Below, one piece after another: positions 1 to 7,954 of a stretch of DNA of 64,000 nucleotides. The stretch spans positions 1 to 64,000 of the forward strand of contig NZ_JACJHX010000014.1 in the NCBI RefSeq assembly GCF_014138605.1, written 5' to 3'. The DNA is from Peribacillus huizhouensis. Its GTDB lineage: Bacteria > Bacillota > Bacilli > Bacillales > DSM-1321. The position numbers and the translations under genes are program-made. Position 1 is the stretch's first letter. Each line of letters opens with the position of its first letter. Under the pieces are notes generated by a model that did not search any database, was not told the origin of the DNA, and worked only from the letters and a program-made list of their open reading frames with translations.

Positions 1-57
1 CTCTCCCAGCCGTAGAATCAGTATTGACGGTTCTAAACCATTTTCATTCTCTGTGGT

Positions 58-79
58 GAAGCGCTGATTTTTGCGCTTC
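58..79. terminator. Hairpin, possible terminator remnant
   Basis: Seven-base perfect arms (GAAGCGC / GCGCTTC) enclose an eight-base loop that is mostly T. No gene is visible on either side, and the hairpin sits just before a copy of a short dispersed repeat at 88-110. It may be the tail of an element beginning outside the window. Confidence 0.35.
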
Positions 80-87
80 ATGGATGG

Positions 88-110
88 CTAACGGGGAGCT
101 TTAATTCAAC
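88..110. repeat. Short dispersed repeat, family A, copy 1
   Basis: The sequence CTAACGGGGAGCTTTAATTC resembles copies at 722-743, 1570-1590, 3757-3778 and 7829-7849; the shared core is TAACGGGTGCTTTAGTTCA. All copies lie between genes and all are in the first 8 kb. The rest of 111-300 holds nothing I recognise. Confidence 0.55.
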
Positions 111-314
111 AACGCGACCACCAATTTGGAGATATTTTCAATGTACAAAAATATCTAAAATCATACATTCGAAAAGACCCCTTCTTCAACTAAAGGAGTT
201 TAATTGAGTAGTAAGAATTTAAGTAATGATAGTTGAATTAATCGATTAGAAGGTATAATAACTTATTTAAGATTAAACTAAATTTTTAAAAACCATTGCG
301 GAAGGACCAGTCCA

Positions 315-704
315 TTGAAATATTTACAAAGGGATTTTTCTCTCGACTTAAATGAGTTAATTAAAGCTACTGAACAATCTTTTTATGAACATATCGAATT
401 ATTATTAAGTGAATATACACCTACTTTTACTGAGAGAAAACAAAGGATTAACCTTGAATTGAAAAAATACGGAACAGACCCTTTTAAACCTAGATATTTT
501 TCTTTCGTTTCAGTAGAAATAGAAATAGAGAATAAAATGTTCAATAAAATTATATTTGAAGTTCCTATATGGAAGTGTCAAAGGTATCTTTTAGGTATAC
601 CACTTTCAACAAAAATCCCTGGAAGTAAGGTTATCGGGGAGTTAGTAACATTGGAAGAAGCTAAGAACGTGTTCAGAGAAATTATTGAAGACCACTTAAA
701 ATAG
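315..704 (+). CDS. Hypothetical protein, 129 aa
   Basis: Unrecognised soluble protein. The start is a TTG preceded by GGAAGGA at a spacing of about 8, so the start is plausible. The sequence is rich in charged residues, has no signal peptide or membrane segment, and is probably a mixed alpha/beta fold: a helical N-terminal half, then a strand-rich centre around residues 60-85 and a C-terminal helix. It stands alone, with a family A repeat directly after its stop codon. No motif supports a functional call. Confidence 0.6.
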   Translation: MKYLQRDFSLDLNELIKATEQSFYEHIELLLSEYTPTFTERKQRINLELKKYGTDPFKPRYFSFVSVEIEIENKMFNKIIFEVPIWKCQRYLLGIPLSTKIPGSKVIGELVTLEEAKNVFREIIEDHLK

Positions 705-721
705 GATACATATTTTATTGA

Positions 722-743
722 ACTAACTGGTGCTTTAGTTGGA
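722..743. repeat. Short dispersed repeat, family A, copy 2
   Basis: ACTAACTGGTGCTTTAGTTG is a close match to the family A core, 18 bases after the stop of the gene at 315-704. Confidence 0.55.
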
Positions 744-843
744 CAGTGGGGTTGCTGTGGGAATCCCATTTCTTATTTGATCGTTACGATTGTGCCCTAT
801 CAGTTAGTGTACGATTTTTTGTCCAAAATGAAAATCAGTAAAG

Positions 844-878
844 AAGTGCCCTTGCCCGCAAATTATGCATGGGCACTT
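844..878 (-). terminator. Terminator of the bacteriocin precursor gene
   Basis: Arms AAGTGCCC (844-851) and GGGCACTT (871-878) are perfect complements. On the minus strand the hairpin is followed by a T-rich run, and it lies 35 bases past the stop of the gene at 913-1191. Confidence 0.7.
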
Positions 879-912
879 TATTTCAATAGATATCCATTCT
901 TTCTTTTGTGAA

Positions 913-1191
913 TTAGTAATTGTACCAATCGTCGTAATCAACGTAGCCGCTATAACAACCACCACAACCACCACAACCACCACAACCACCACAGCTGAAG
1001 CAGCCGAAGCAACCGAAACATCGGAATCCACCACAACGCATACCGCCGCCACAACGCATGCCACCGCAACGCATACAACGCATACCGCCAAATATTCTCG
1101 GATCCTGACTCTGAGGACCCGTAGGAATTAACTGACCAACTTGGAAATTATCCATTCCTAAAGTTTGAAGTTCATTTTGAAAATTGAGCAT
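913..1191 (-). CDS. Heterocycloanthracin/sonorensin-family bacteriocin precursor
   Basis: A 92-residue precursor peptide. Residues 1 to about 36 form a leader rich in Asn, Gln and acidic residues. The core carries 12 cysteines; the last eight are spaced exactly every third residue (CFGCFGCFSCGGC and so on), ending in a short acidic and aromatic tail (YVDYDDWYNY). This is the architecture of heterocycloanthracin-type peptides, whose Cys residues are predicted to be converted to thiazoles by a SagB/SagC/SagD-type cyclodehydratase and dehydrogenase system. The start ATG has a perfect GGGGAGGT site. No modification or export gene is nearby, which is normal for this family, where the precursor is often unlinked. 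The other frames here encode low-complexity runs and are shadows. Activity is not shown by the sequence. Confidence 0.87.
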   Translation of the reverse strand: MLNFQNELQTLGMDNFQVGQLIPTGPQSQDPRIFGGMRCMRCGGMRCGGGMRCGGFRCFGCFGCFSCGGCGGCGGCGGCYSGYVDYDDWYNY

Positions 1192-1204
1192 GTTTACCTC
1201 CCCT

Positions 1205-1794
1205 GTTTATTTAAGAAAAATTGGTTAAACAGACATCTAACAAGAGATTTGAAGGAAGAAATTTTGTCAGTTATGTGTAATTAAGATATACTACGTTTAC
1301 TCTCTTCAACAAAGTATGCTTACTTTTAGGTGACTGTTACTGATTTAAAAGCCTAATTCATGTTAAATGCTTCATAAAATGTTGTCTTTGGAAGTAACGA
1401 TGGGGATTAATTTTATTCAACTTGTTTTAAATCTCAACGAAAGATCTCTTTAGGGGAAGACTTGCTTTTGAAAAGGAAGGTACCCTTTTATCCTTATTCT
1501 GGTTTTGGACTAAAGATGGACTACTCCCCTTGTTTATATCGGATTGGGTATGTGAAGTATTTCGCTTAAACTATCGGGCGCTTTTCTTTTACAAGGAACA
1601 GCGCTTTTTTCCATTAAAGGGCTATTTAATGAAGTAAGCAGTATTGAACTATAGAAGCAGGCTAGTTCAAATATCAATAGGATTATTAATTCTGGCTAAC
1701 TTTGTAGGGTTAACTTTACAGAAGCTTTTTTGATTCCTGCAATAACATACTATAAGTTATTTAAATTTAAGATGTACAGTTATATGAGGATATC
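1205..1794. other. Gene-free stretch
   Basis: About 590 bases upstream of the bacteriocin gene and of the LysE gene. It must hold the promoters for both directions, but no convincing -35/-10 pair stands out. A degenerate family A repeat lies at 1570-1590. No open frame with a ribosome binding site is visible. Confidence 0.5.
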
Positions 1795-1812
1795 TTGAAA
1801 GGAGTTTACCTC

Positions 1813-2388
1813 ATGAATATTACATCTTTTGTCGTATACTGTTTTATTGTTACGTTTACACCAGGACCTACTAATATCGTCATATTATCCACTGTTCATA
1901 ATTCTGGGACAAAAAAGGCAATGGAATATACGTATGGAGCAACGATTGCCTTTGGTTTATTACTTGTTATTTCTGCTATGTTAAACACTTTACTTGTAAC
2001 AGTTATCCCTAAAATTATCATTATAATGCAGATAATCGGAAGCTTATATATGCTTTATCTCGCTTATCAAGTCTACAAAACGGATGCATCGAAACCATCT
2101 GCAAATCAAACTGGTACGTTTATGTCAGGCTTCCTTACTCAATTTTTAAATCCAAAGGTAGTACTATTTACAATGACTGTCATTCCTACCTATATTATGC
2201 CTTACTATGTCTCAAAGTCTGCCGTTACAATAAGTGTTATAGCTATAATTGGTATTGGATTTTTGGCATTTATTACATGGGTACTTTTCGGGGCGATCTT
2301 CAAGAAGTTTTTACAGAAGCATAAAAAGGTTGTTAATGTACTGATGGCATTGTTTTTAGTTTATGCTGCAATCATGATATGGATGTAG
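1813..2388 (+). CDS. LysE-family amino-acid exporter
   Basis: A membrane protein of 191 residues with about six hydrophobic segments. The N-terminal TPGPTN motif after the first helix is typical of the LysE/RhtB translocator family, which exports amino acids and related metabolites. The start chosen is ATG 1813, 8 bases after AAAGGAG; an upstream TTG at 1795 overlaps that ribosome binding site and is unlikely. The AraC-type gene begins 26 bases downstream on the same strand, so the two probably form an operon in which the regulator controls export. The substrate is unknown. Confidence 0.85.
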   Translation: MNITSFVVYCFIVTFTPGPTNIVILSTVHNSGTKKAMEYTYGATIAFGLLLVISAMLNTLLVTVIPKIIIIMQIIGSLYMLYLAYQVYKTDASKPSANQTGTFMSGFLTQFLNPKVVLFTMTVIPTYIMPYYVSKSAVTISVIAIIGIGFLAFITWVLFGAIFKKFLQKHKKVVNVLMALFLVYAAIMIWM

Positions 2389-2414
2389 GTAAGCTACTTA
2401 AGAGGTGAATTAAA

Positions 2415-3191
2415 TTGGAAAAATTTATCTATAAAAAGTCAGCAGGTATTACTGCGTTGTCAGCAAGTATTACTGATTTTACCTATAAAAACCACTCTCA
2501 CAAGGAGTATGCAATAGGCGTCACATTGCGTGGTATTCAGCAGTATAACTTGGATGGCAGTTTACAATTATCATATCAAAATGGTGTTATGCTTTTTAAT
2601 CCAGAGCAGCCACATGACGGAAGGGCACATGATGAGACAGGCCTTGATTATGTGATGCTATATATTGAGCCACAATTGCTTTTAGAAGTTATTGAGAAAA
2701 AGGATATTGTACGTTTTTCAAACCCTATTGTGTACGATTATAGAATTGAACAAAGAGTTTTAAGTCTGGCTAATGCAATATTGAGCGAAAAAGATGAGGC
2801 TTTGTGCAGTGAATTACTTTTATCCCTCGCAGATAGCCTTATTCAAACTAATCTTTCTACGGATTACAAGAAAGATAACGCCCTAATTAGAAAAGCAAAG
2901 GATATGCTTCAAACCAACTTAGAAAATGTACTTAAACTTGACCAGATATGTAAAGAGCTTAATTTATCAAAATTTACATTTATTAGATTGTTCAAGGCTC
3001 ATACTGGGATTTCACCATACCAATACTTTCTTAACTGTAAGATAGAACGTGCAAAGCAGTTAATAGAAAAAAATGGAGATATTTATTCAGCAGTAGCTGA
3101 ATGTGGTTTTGTTGATTTAACCCATTTAAATAAACATTTCAAAAGTGTTTATGGAACAACAGCATTTGGATATATGTCACATTTAAATTGA
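2415..3191 (+). CDS. AraC-family transcriptional regulator
   Basis: 258 residues. An N-terminal cupin-like ligand-binding half (residues 1 to about 150, with HSHKEYAIG and FNPEQPHDG patches) is followed by the double helix-turn-helix AraC domain (about 160-255), including SKFTFIRLFKAHTGISP and the recognition-helix region near the end. The TTG start lies 7 bases after AGAGGTG. It follows a LysE-type exporter by 26 bases and probably regulates it in response to an exported metabolite. Confidence 0.87.
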   Translation: MEKFIYKKSAGITALSASITDFTYKNHSHKEYAIGVTLRGIQQYNLDGSLQLSYQNGVMLFNPEQPHDGRAHDETGLDYVMLYIEPQLLLEVIEKKDIVRFSNPIVYDYRIEQRVLSLANAILSEKDEALCSELLLSLADSLIQTNLSTDYKKDNALIRKAKDMLQTNLENVLKLDQICKELNLSKFTFIRLFKAHTGISPYQYFLNCKIERAKQLIEKNGDIYSAVAECGFVDLTHLNKHFKSVYGTTAFGYMSHLN

Positions 3192-3224
3192 GGAGGAGTT
3201 TTAAAATTTAAAGGGGAAATAAAA

Positions 3225-3386
3225 TTGTCTCTAAAAGTAGGCGATAAAATTATATTTGAACGGACTTTCACAGTAGAAGATGTTGAATTGTTTACTAAGG
3301 CTTCAGGTGATGAAGGCTCACACCAGATGGTTTGGCATATTCTTAAATGCCGAAAATCGTATGGAATATTTAGAAAAGGCACTTGA
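3225..3386 (+). pseudogene. MaoC-like hydratase, N-terminal fragment
   Basis: A TTG start 8 bases after AAAGGGG begins a frame reading SLKVGDKIIFERTFTVEDVE, then LFTKASGDEGSH, the typical start of MaoC-like hot-dog dehydratases. After GSH the frame leaves the family and stops at 3386. The catalytic Asp/His region and the rest of the hot-dog fold are missing. The break point overlaps the start of the next frame, so a deletion seems to have joined the head of this gene to the tail of another. Confidence 0.65.
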
Positions 3387-3717
3387 AATTGGTGGAAAGA
3401 GTGAACAAAGAGTCTTGATGGAGATCATTAATTATTATCTTAATTTCCTTGAGTTTTCTTTTCACCACATTTCTGATGATGCCTACCTTGGTGATATTTC
3501 TGAGGACCAAGAGGCAGTTTTGAAAATTGAAAACCTCTCCACAGAAATGATTGATGTTGAAAGTAAAAAGTATGTTAATGAAAGTGCAAATTATTACAAA
3601 AATCTTTTGAATGACTGGATTGCTTTTAAAAGTGAGGGTAAAAAAGGTTTCCTAAAATGGTGTTCAGATAATGGTAAAGAATATGGATGGTCTAGCTCAT
3701 ACTATTACAAGAGTTGA
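3310..3717 (+). CDS. Hypothetical protein, probably a 5'-truncated gene
   Basis: About 135 residues, unrecognised. The frame runs from within the MaoC fragment to 3717 and ends with aromatic residues (GWSSSYYYKS). No ribosome binding site precedes ATG 3310 or ATG 3361. The body from about MEYLEKALEIGG onwards is helical and acidic and looks like a real protein, while the first 15-20 residues look like junction sequence. I read it as the surviving 3' part of a gene fused by deletion to a MaoC gene. A clear terminator follows directly, supporting a genuine 3' end. Confidence 0.45.
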   Translation: MKAHTRWFGIFLNAENRMEYLEKALEIGGKSEQRVLMEIINYYLNFLEFSFHHISDDAYLGDISEDQEAVLKIENLSTEMIDVESKKYVNESANYYKNLLNDWIAFKSEGKKGFLKWCSDNGKEYGWSSSYYYKS

Positions 3718-3719
3718 AC

Positions 3720-3746
3720 AAAGGAGTTATTACGGTAGCTCCTTTA
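3720..3746 (+). terminator. Terminator after the truncated gene
   Basis: Arms AAAGGAG and CTCCTTT separated by 12 bases, beginning directly after the stop codon at 3717. Confidence 0.6.
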
Positions 3747-3756
3747 TCTTATTGAA

Positions 3757-3778
3757 AAACGGGGGTTTAGTTCAATAA
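3757..3778. repeat. Short dispersed repeat, family A, copy 4
   Basis: AAACGGGGGTTTAGTTCAAT matches the family A core and lies between two terminators facing each other. Confidence 0.5.
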
Positions 3779-3791
3779 CCGCATAAAAATA

Positions 3792-3824
3792 AAAACAGTG
3801 GGAAACGAATGTTCCCACTGTTTT
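3792..3824 (-). terminator. Terminator of the EamA transporter gene
   Basis: Thirteen-base perfect arms (AAAACAGTGGGAA / TTCCCACTGTTTT) lie 5 bases past the stop of the minus-strand gene at 3829-4722, and the hairpin runs into a T-rich stretch on that strand. Confidence 0.85.
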
Positions 3825-3828
3825 CTCG

Positions 3829-4722
3829 TTATTTAGCTAATGTTTTTATTATTCGTTTTGAAAATTTGACTGATTTAATTTCACTAACAAATGTTGAGCT
3901 TAAAAGTAATGTACCACCAAGCATTTGAACCAATGTCATCTGTTCATGCAGTATCATTGCGGAAATCAGTATTGCTACAAAGGGATCCACATAACTTAGC
4001 ATAGCGATACTTTGTCCTTTTAATTTTTCCATGCCAGAGAAGAATAACCAAAATCCAATCCCTGTATTGATGATCCCTAAAATTAAAATAAATGGAATGG
4101 AAGAACTGGATACACCAAAAATACCAAAGCCGGAAGTCAAGAAAACGTATGGCATGAGCAGTAAAGCAGTTATTCCTAGTTGAATGATTGTTAGCTCTAA
4201 CTTTCCCATATCTTTAATAAATTTATTTAATAGCAATAATGCAGCGTAAAACGCAGCTGCGATTATTCCATAGGAAAGTCCAAGAATATCATCTGTATTA
4301 GATGCACTTACGCCTTCACCAACAATTAAAACCAAACCAATGATCGCTACACCAATGCATATAATTTTTTTAATAGATAATTGTTCCTTAAGGATTAATG
4401 GAGAAAGAACCATCACAAACACAGGTGCAAAGTAGTAGCCTAGCGTTGCATTGGCAATTGTTGTATGGTCGTAGGATTGGTAAAGAAAAACCCAATTTCC
4501 ACCCAATGCAATACCAGAAAGTAACAAAATTAAAGCATTCGATTTAACTAAATTCCATGATATTTTTTTCTTCATGATGTAGAATATTAATGTTAAAAAT
4601 AAGCATCCTATGAAACTGCTTAGTAAGGCCCTTTCGCTCGAAGAAAGATCAATGTATCGAACAACTAAACCGATTGTACCGAAAATGACCATTGATAATA
4701 TAAACTGAATTTTAGATTTCAT
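3829..4722 (-). CDS. EamA/DMT-family transporter
   Basis: 297 residues with ten predicted membrane helices in two EamA halves (about 1-140 and 145-285), the standard length and layout of drug/metabolite transporters. Family members export amino acids, nucleobases or other metabolites; the substrate cannot be read from sequence. The ATG start has AAGGAGT upstream. The gene follows, on the same strand, a short peptide gene with its own hairpin and an aminotransferase gene, a context that could suggest export of an amino-acid-like product. Confidence 0.85.
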   Translation of the reverse strand: MKSKIQFILSMVIFGTIGLVVRYIDLSSSERALLSSFIGCLFLTLIFYIMKKKISWNLVKSNALILLLSGIALGGNWVFLYQSYDHTTIANATLGYYFAPVFVMVLSPLILKEQLSIKKIICIGVAIIGLVLIVGEGVSASNTDDILGLSYGIIAAAFYAALLLLNKFIKDMGKLELTIIQLGITALLLMPYVFLTSGFGIFGVSSSSIPFILILGIINTGIGFWLFFSGMEKLKGQSIAMLSYVDPFVAILISAMILHEQMTLVQMLGGTLLLSSTFVSEIKSVKFSKRIIKTLAK

Positions 4723-4735
4723 TGTTTACTCCTTC

Positions 4736-4768
4736 GAATCTGCGAAACAGCTTATATTTCGCAGATTC
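4736..4768 (-). terminator. Hairpin between the small peptide gene and the transporter gene
   Basis: Twelve-base perfect arms (GAATCTGCGAAA / TTTCGCAGATTC) begin next to the stop of the small gene at 4769-4888 on the minus strand. It may terminate that gene or attenuate read-through into the transporter gene. Confidence 0.65.
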
Positions 4769-4888
4769 TTAATCTGTTTTTAATATAAGCTTATTCAGTA
4801 CTGATTTAACAAATCGAGTAAACGGTGGTGGCGGTGATGTTGAAAATGGCTTCCAAGTGTTTAAGTTTGTATTTGATAATGGCATCAT
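4769..4888 (-). CDS. Small proline-rich peptide, 39 aa
   Basis: A short frame beginning MMPLSNTNLNTWKPF, then STSPPPPFTRFVKSV and a basic, amphipathic tail. AGGGGG lies 7 bases before the second ATG (4885), so initiation is well supported. A strong hairpin follows the stop directly. The peptide has a single Trp and a PPPP block and no hydrophobic signal. It matches no family I know. Its isolation as an SD-gene-hairpin unit between an aminotransferase and a transporter gene suggests it is a real gene rather than chance. Confidence 0.5.
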   Translation of the reverse strand: MMPLSNTNLNTWKPFSTSPPPPFTRFVKSVLNKLILKTD

Positions 4889-4986
4889 AATTCCCCCTAT
4901 TTCTATTAATAGATATTGATAGTGACAAGTTAAGCATTCCTTCATATAGAGCTACAAAGACAGAAGCTAGGTTGCCTCGTCATTAC

Positions 4987-6228
4987 TTAAGAAGTTGTTG
5001 TTTCTTTCTTTAATTCATGATGTAAGACCTCACCCATACGTTTTATACCTTCCCTAATTTGTTCTTTCGTTGTATTCGAGTAATTTAGCCGTAATGTGTT
5101 CTTTTGTGTACCATTTGGAAAAAATGGAATACCAGGAACAATAGCCACATTATTCTTCAAGCACTCCACAAAGATTTTACTTGAATCAACAGAAGCAGGA
5201 AGCTCTACCCAAATAAATAACCCGCCGTCCGGCTTGCTGTAGGAGATATTTTTAGGGAAAAACTGATCGATGCAGGTAAGCATCGTTGTGCATCTTTCTT
5301 TGTATACAGCTTTAATTTTTTCAATATGAGCCTCTATATCATACAGTTCCATATATTTAGCCGTGATCCGCTGTGCAAAGCTGTCAGAGTGTAAGTCTGC
5401 TGTCTGCTTAAATGCCACGTATTTTTCAATAAATACTTCATCTGCACAAATCCAGCCAAGCCGAAGTCCCGGTGTGAAGATTTTCGAAAAGGTGCTCAGA
5501 TAAATGACTCGGCCTTCTGTATCAAAATGTTTTATTGGCGGAAGGGCAGTTCCAGAAAACCGGACCGCTCCGTACGGATTATCTTCCACAATCAAAACGT
5601 CATACTGGCTGGCGAGCTCAATCATTCTTTTTCGTCTTTCAAGTTTGAGCGTTCGGCCTGTCGGGTTATGAAAATCGGGAATGGTATAAATAAATTTTGC
5701 CTGGGGATTCTCCTGAAGCTGTTTCTCCAGTGCTTCCATCATCATGCCGTCTTCATCCATCTCTACTTCTACAAAGTTGGCATTGTATACTTTAAAAGCA
5801 TTGACCGCAGCCAGGTATGTGGGGCTTTCGCAAATGATGGTATCCCCTTCGTCAAGAAAGAGCCTTCCTGTCAGGTCAATAGCCTGCTGGGACCCTGATG
5901 TAATCAAGATTTGCTGTAAATGTGCTTGAATACCGATCGCATCCATCCGTTTAATGATCGCGTTTCTAAGCGGGATATATCCTTCTGTTGTACTGTATTG
6001 AAGTGAAGCAGGGCCATCTACTTTAAGAACGGCTTCACATGCCACATTTAGTTCCTCTACGGGAAACAGTTCCGGAGCCGGGAGACCTCCTGCAAAAGAA
6101 ATCATTTCTGGTCGTTCTGTGACCTTTAAGATTTCACGCGTTTCAGAAGATTTAACCAAACTAGCTCTCTTTGCAAATTTGTTGCGCATTTCTAAATGCT
6201 CCTTATAATCATATTGTTTAACCATCAT
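4987..6228 (-). CDS. PLP-dependent aminotransferase (class I/II, 2-aminoadipate type)
   Basis: 413 residues, fold-type I PLP enzyme. Visible landmarks are TSGSQQAIDL (cofactor phosphate site), the FHNPTGRT and EDNPYG segments, the Schiff-base lysine in STFSKIFTPGLRLGW and the C-terminal RLNYSN substrate-carboxylate arginine. The family includes LysN-like aminoadipate and aromatic/branched-chain transaminases, so the amino donor is uncertain. A near-perfect palindrome at 6307-6332 lies in the promoter and resembles a site before the MocR gene upstream, suggesting control by that regulator. Confidence 0.88.
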   Translation of the reverse strand: MMVKQYDYKEHLEMRNKFAKRASLVKSSETREILKVTERPEMISFAGGLPAPELFPVEELNVACEAVLKVDGPASLQYSTTEGYIPLRNAIIKRMDAIGIQAHLQQILITSGSQQAIDLTGRLFLDEGDTIICESPTYLAAVNAFKVYNANFVEVEMDEDGMMMEALEKQLQENPQAKFIYTIPDFHNPTGRTLKLERRKRMIELASQYDVLIVEDNPYGAVRFSGTALPPIKHFDTEGRVIYLSTFSKIFTPGLRLGWICADEVFIEKYVAFKQTADLHSDSFAQRITAKYMELYDIEAHIEKIKAVYKERCTTMLTCIDQFFPKNISYSKPDGGLFIWVELPASVDSSKIFVECLKNNVAIVPGIPFFPNGTQKNTLRLNYSNTTKEQIREGIKRMGEVLHHELKKETTTS

Positions 6229-6306
6229 TAGCTATTTCCCTTCCCTTACTGTATCGAGGCGTGACATCCTCCCACTAATTTGAAATATCATAACATGTAC
6301 AAAAAA

Positions 6307-6332
6307 GCCATACAATATTATAATTGTATGGC
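6307..6332. promoter_or_regulatory. Palindromic operator, probable MocR-type binding site
   Basis: Ten-base perfect arms GCCATACAAT and ATTGTATGGC flank ATTATA. It lies 80 bases upstream of the aminotransferase start and 31 bases downstream of the MocR gene. The same half-site ATTGTATGG recurs at 7771-7779 before the MocR gene. Confidence 0.65.
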
Positions 6333-6362
6333 AAACAATATTTATTTTATATTTCAAAATAT

Positions 6363-7748
6363 TTAAATTAATCTTTTGAGTGTAATAAGCGCTTTTTCAA
6401 GTTCGGCTCTCGTTTCTGGAGCACAAATCGCTAAACGCACGGCATTTGCCGGTGCAACATTGCCTACCGCAAATCGCCCTCCACTATAAACTTGTACCCC
6501 CTGTGCTTCAGCTATTTGTTCAAATTGGTCCCCTGAATAATGGTTCGGCAAATGTAACCAGCGAAACAGCCCTGTTTCTCCGCCTAAACAATTTTCCTTA
6601 TCTAAATAATGATTGACCAATTGATTGCGAGCTTTAGTTTCCTCTTTATGAAGTCCAACAATGTTATCAAACTGACCCGATACAATTGCTCGTGCTGCTA
6701 ACTCCGCAAATAGTGGTGATACGGAAATATTTAAGTTATAAAGAGCTTTACGAGTAGTATCCAGGAAGTTGTAAGGTACGGCCACATAAGCAAGACGGAG
6801 TCCAGGTGCCATCGATTTCGATAAACTCGCTACATAAATCGTATGCCCAGGAGCATATGCCGCTACGGGCGGCAATACTTTATCTTGGATTGAATGAAAC
6901 ATTCCATTTTCAATAATAAATAAATTATACTTTATGGCAATCTCCGCAATAGCCTTGCGAGTTTCAACGCTCATTGTATAGGTCATCGGATTCTGATAAT
7001 CCGGAAGAATATATAAGCCTTTAATGTTATCATTTTTGCATGCATACAGAAGTGCTTCCGGACTCATTTCATCAGTTTCTGACCGAATCGGAACAAGCTG
7101 GATGCCCAGCATCGCGGCAGCTGTCTTTAAGCCTGGATATGTATGGTGATCGACACCAATCCGATCTCCATGCTGACAAAGACCCGCAAGTGTTGCGGTG
7201 ATGGCATTTTGTCCGCCATTAGCCAGTAAGATCTGATCTCTAGTCGTTTCAACACCGGCATATTTTAATAATTTGACGCCTGCATCTTTTTGCCAAATCG
7301 TATCACCTGGCCGGCTGTACCCAAACCATCTCGCACCATCGGATTCTTGTAACATGGATTGCAGTAAGTCATGTAAAGGTCCATATGATACACGATCTGA
7401 TAGCAGTGCACCCATTTCAATTAAATGTTTTGGCTTTTCTTCTGAAAGCAAGTATGCATTCGAAATCGCATCATATGAAACATAAGTGCCACTACCAATG
7501 GTTGCGCTAATCAGTCCTTTTAACTCAGCTAACTTAAATGATTTTGAGATTGTACTTAGATTCACATCCAAATAGTCTGCTAACTCTCTTTGTGGTGGAA
7601 GTTTTGTGCCTGGAACTAAGCGTCCCTCTTTAATGTCACATTCTAACTGCTTAGCTAATGCCTGATAAATCGGTCTATCTACTCGGTTTAACGTCGGCTT
7701 CCATGTCATTGGATAATCTTCAAATGAATTAATAGGCACAATCCTCAT
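6363..7748 (-). CDS. MocR-type regulator (GntR helix-turn-helix fused to aminotransferase domain)
   Basis: Up to 461 residues. A winged GntR domain (PIYQALAKQLECDIKEG, then LPPQRELADYLDVNLSTIS) covers about residues 25-95. A fold-type I aminotransferase-like domain (about 120-460) carries the PLP lysine in ASLSKSMAPGLRLAY. MocR proteins use the PLP domain as a ligand sensor and usually control a PLP-linked gene nearby. The start is uncertain: ATG 7748 sits on its ribosome binding site, GTG 7739 is possible, and ATG 7709 (MTWKPTLNR) fits the usual family N-terminus. Likely targets are itself and the aminotransferase at 4987-6228. Confidence 0.88.
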   Translation of the reverse strand: MRIVPINSFEDYPMTWKPTLNRVDRPIYQALAKQLECDIKEGRLVPGTKLPPQRELADYLDVNLSTISKSFKLAELKGLISATIGSGTYVSYDAISNAYLLSEEKPKHLIEMGALLSDRVSYGPLHDLLQSMLQESDGARWFGYSRPGDTIWQKDAGVKLLKYAGVETTRDQILLANGGQNAITATLAGLCQHGDRIGVDHHTYPGLKTAAAMLGIQLVPIRSETDEMSPEALLYACKNDNIKGLYILPDYQNPMTYTMSVETRKAIAEIAIKYNLFIIENGMFHSIQDKVLPPVAAYAPGHTIYVASLSKSMAPGLRLAYVAVPYNFLDTTRKALYNLNISVSPLFAELAARAIVSGQFDNIVGLHKEETKARNQLVNHYLDKENCLGGETGLFRWLHLPNHYSGDQFEQIAEAQGVQVYSGGRFAVGNVAPANAVRLAICAPETRAELEKALITLKRLI

Positions 7749-7755
7749 CCTTTTT

Positions 7756-7779
7756 CACACAATTATAAAATTGTATGGT
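7756..7779. promoter_or_regulatory. Operator-like site before the MocR gene
   Basis: CACACAAT and ATTGTATGG half-sites in inverted orientation lie just upstream of the MocR start. They match the palindrome at 6307-6332, so autoregulation is likely. Confidence 0.5.
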
Positions 7780-7828
7780 AACAAATTCAAATCCGTAAAT
7801 TCCTTTAAAATTTTTTACTAGAATATTC

Positions 7829-7849
7829 ACTAACGGGGTGCTTTAGTTC
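7829..7849. repeat. Short dispersed repeat, family A, copy 5
   Basis: ACTAACGGGGTGCTTTAGTT is the best-conserved copy of family A in the window. Confidence 0.6.
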
Positions 7850-7954
7850 CGTAAGAAATGATCAAACTTTATGATAAAACCTTGATTATTGATCTCAATT
7901 AAGTGACGTTTGTCAGTTTATCTGAATATAATGCCTACATAGGGAGTGATGATA

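Noticed and set aside
804..1131. Two long frames of poly-Val and poly-Thr overlapping the bacteriocin gene
   Set aside because: They are shadows of the Cys-Gly-Gly codon repeat in other frames and lack ribosome binding sites.
5527..5929. Plus-strand frames inside the aminotransferase gene
   Set aside because: Antisense shadows of a well-supported minus-strand enzyme.
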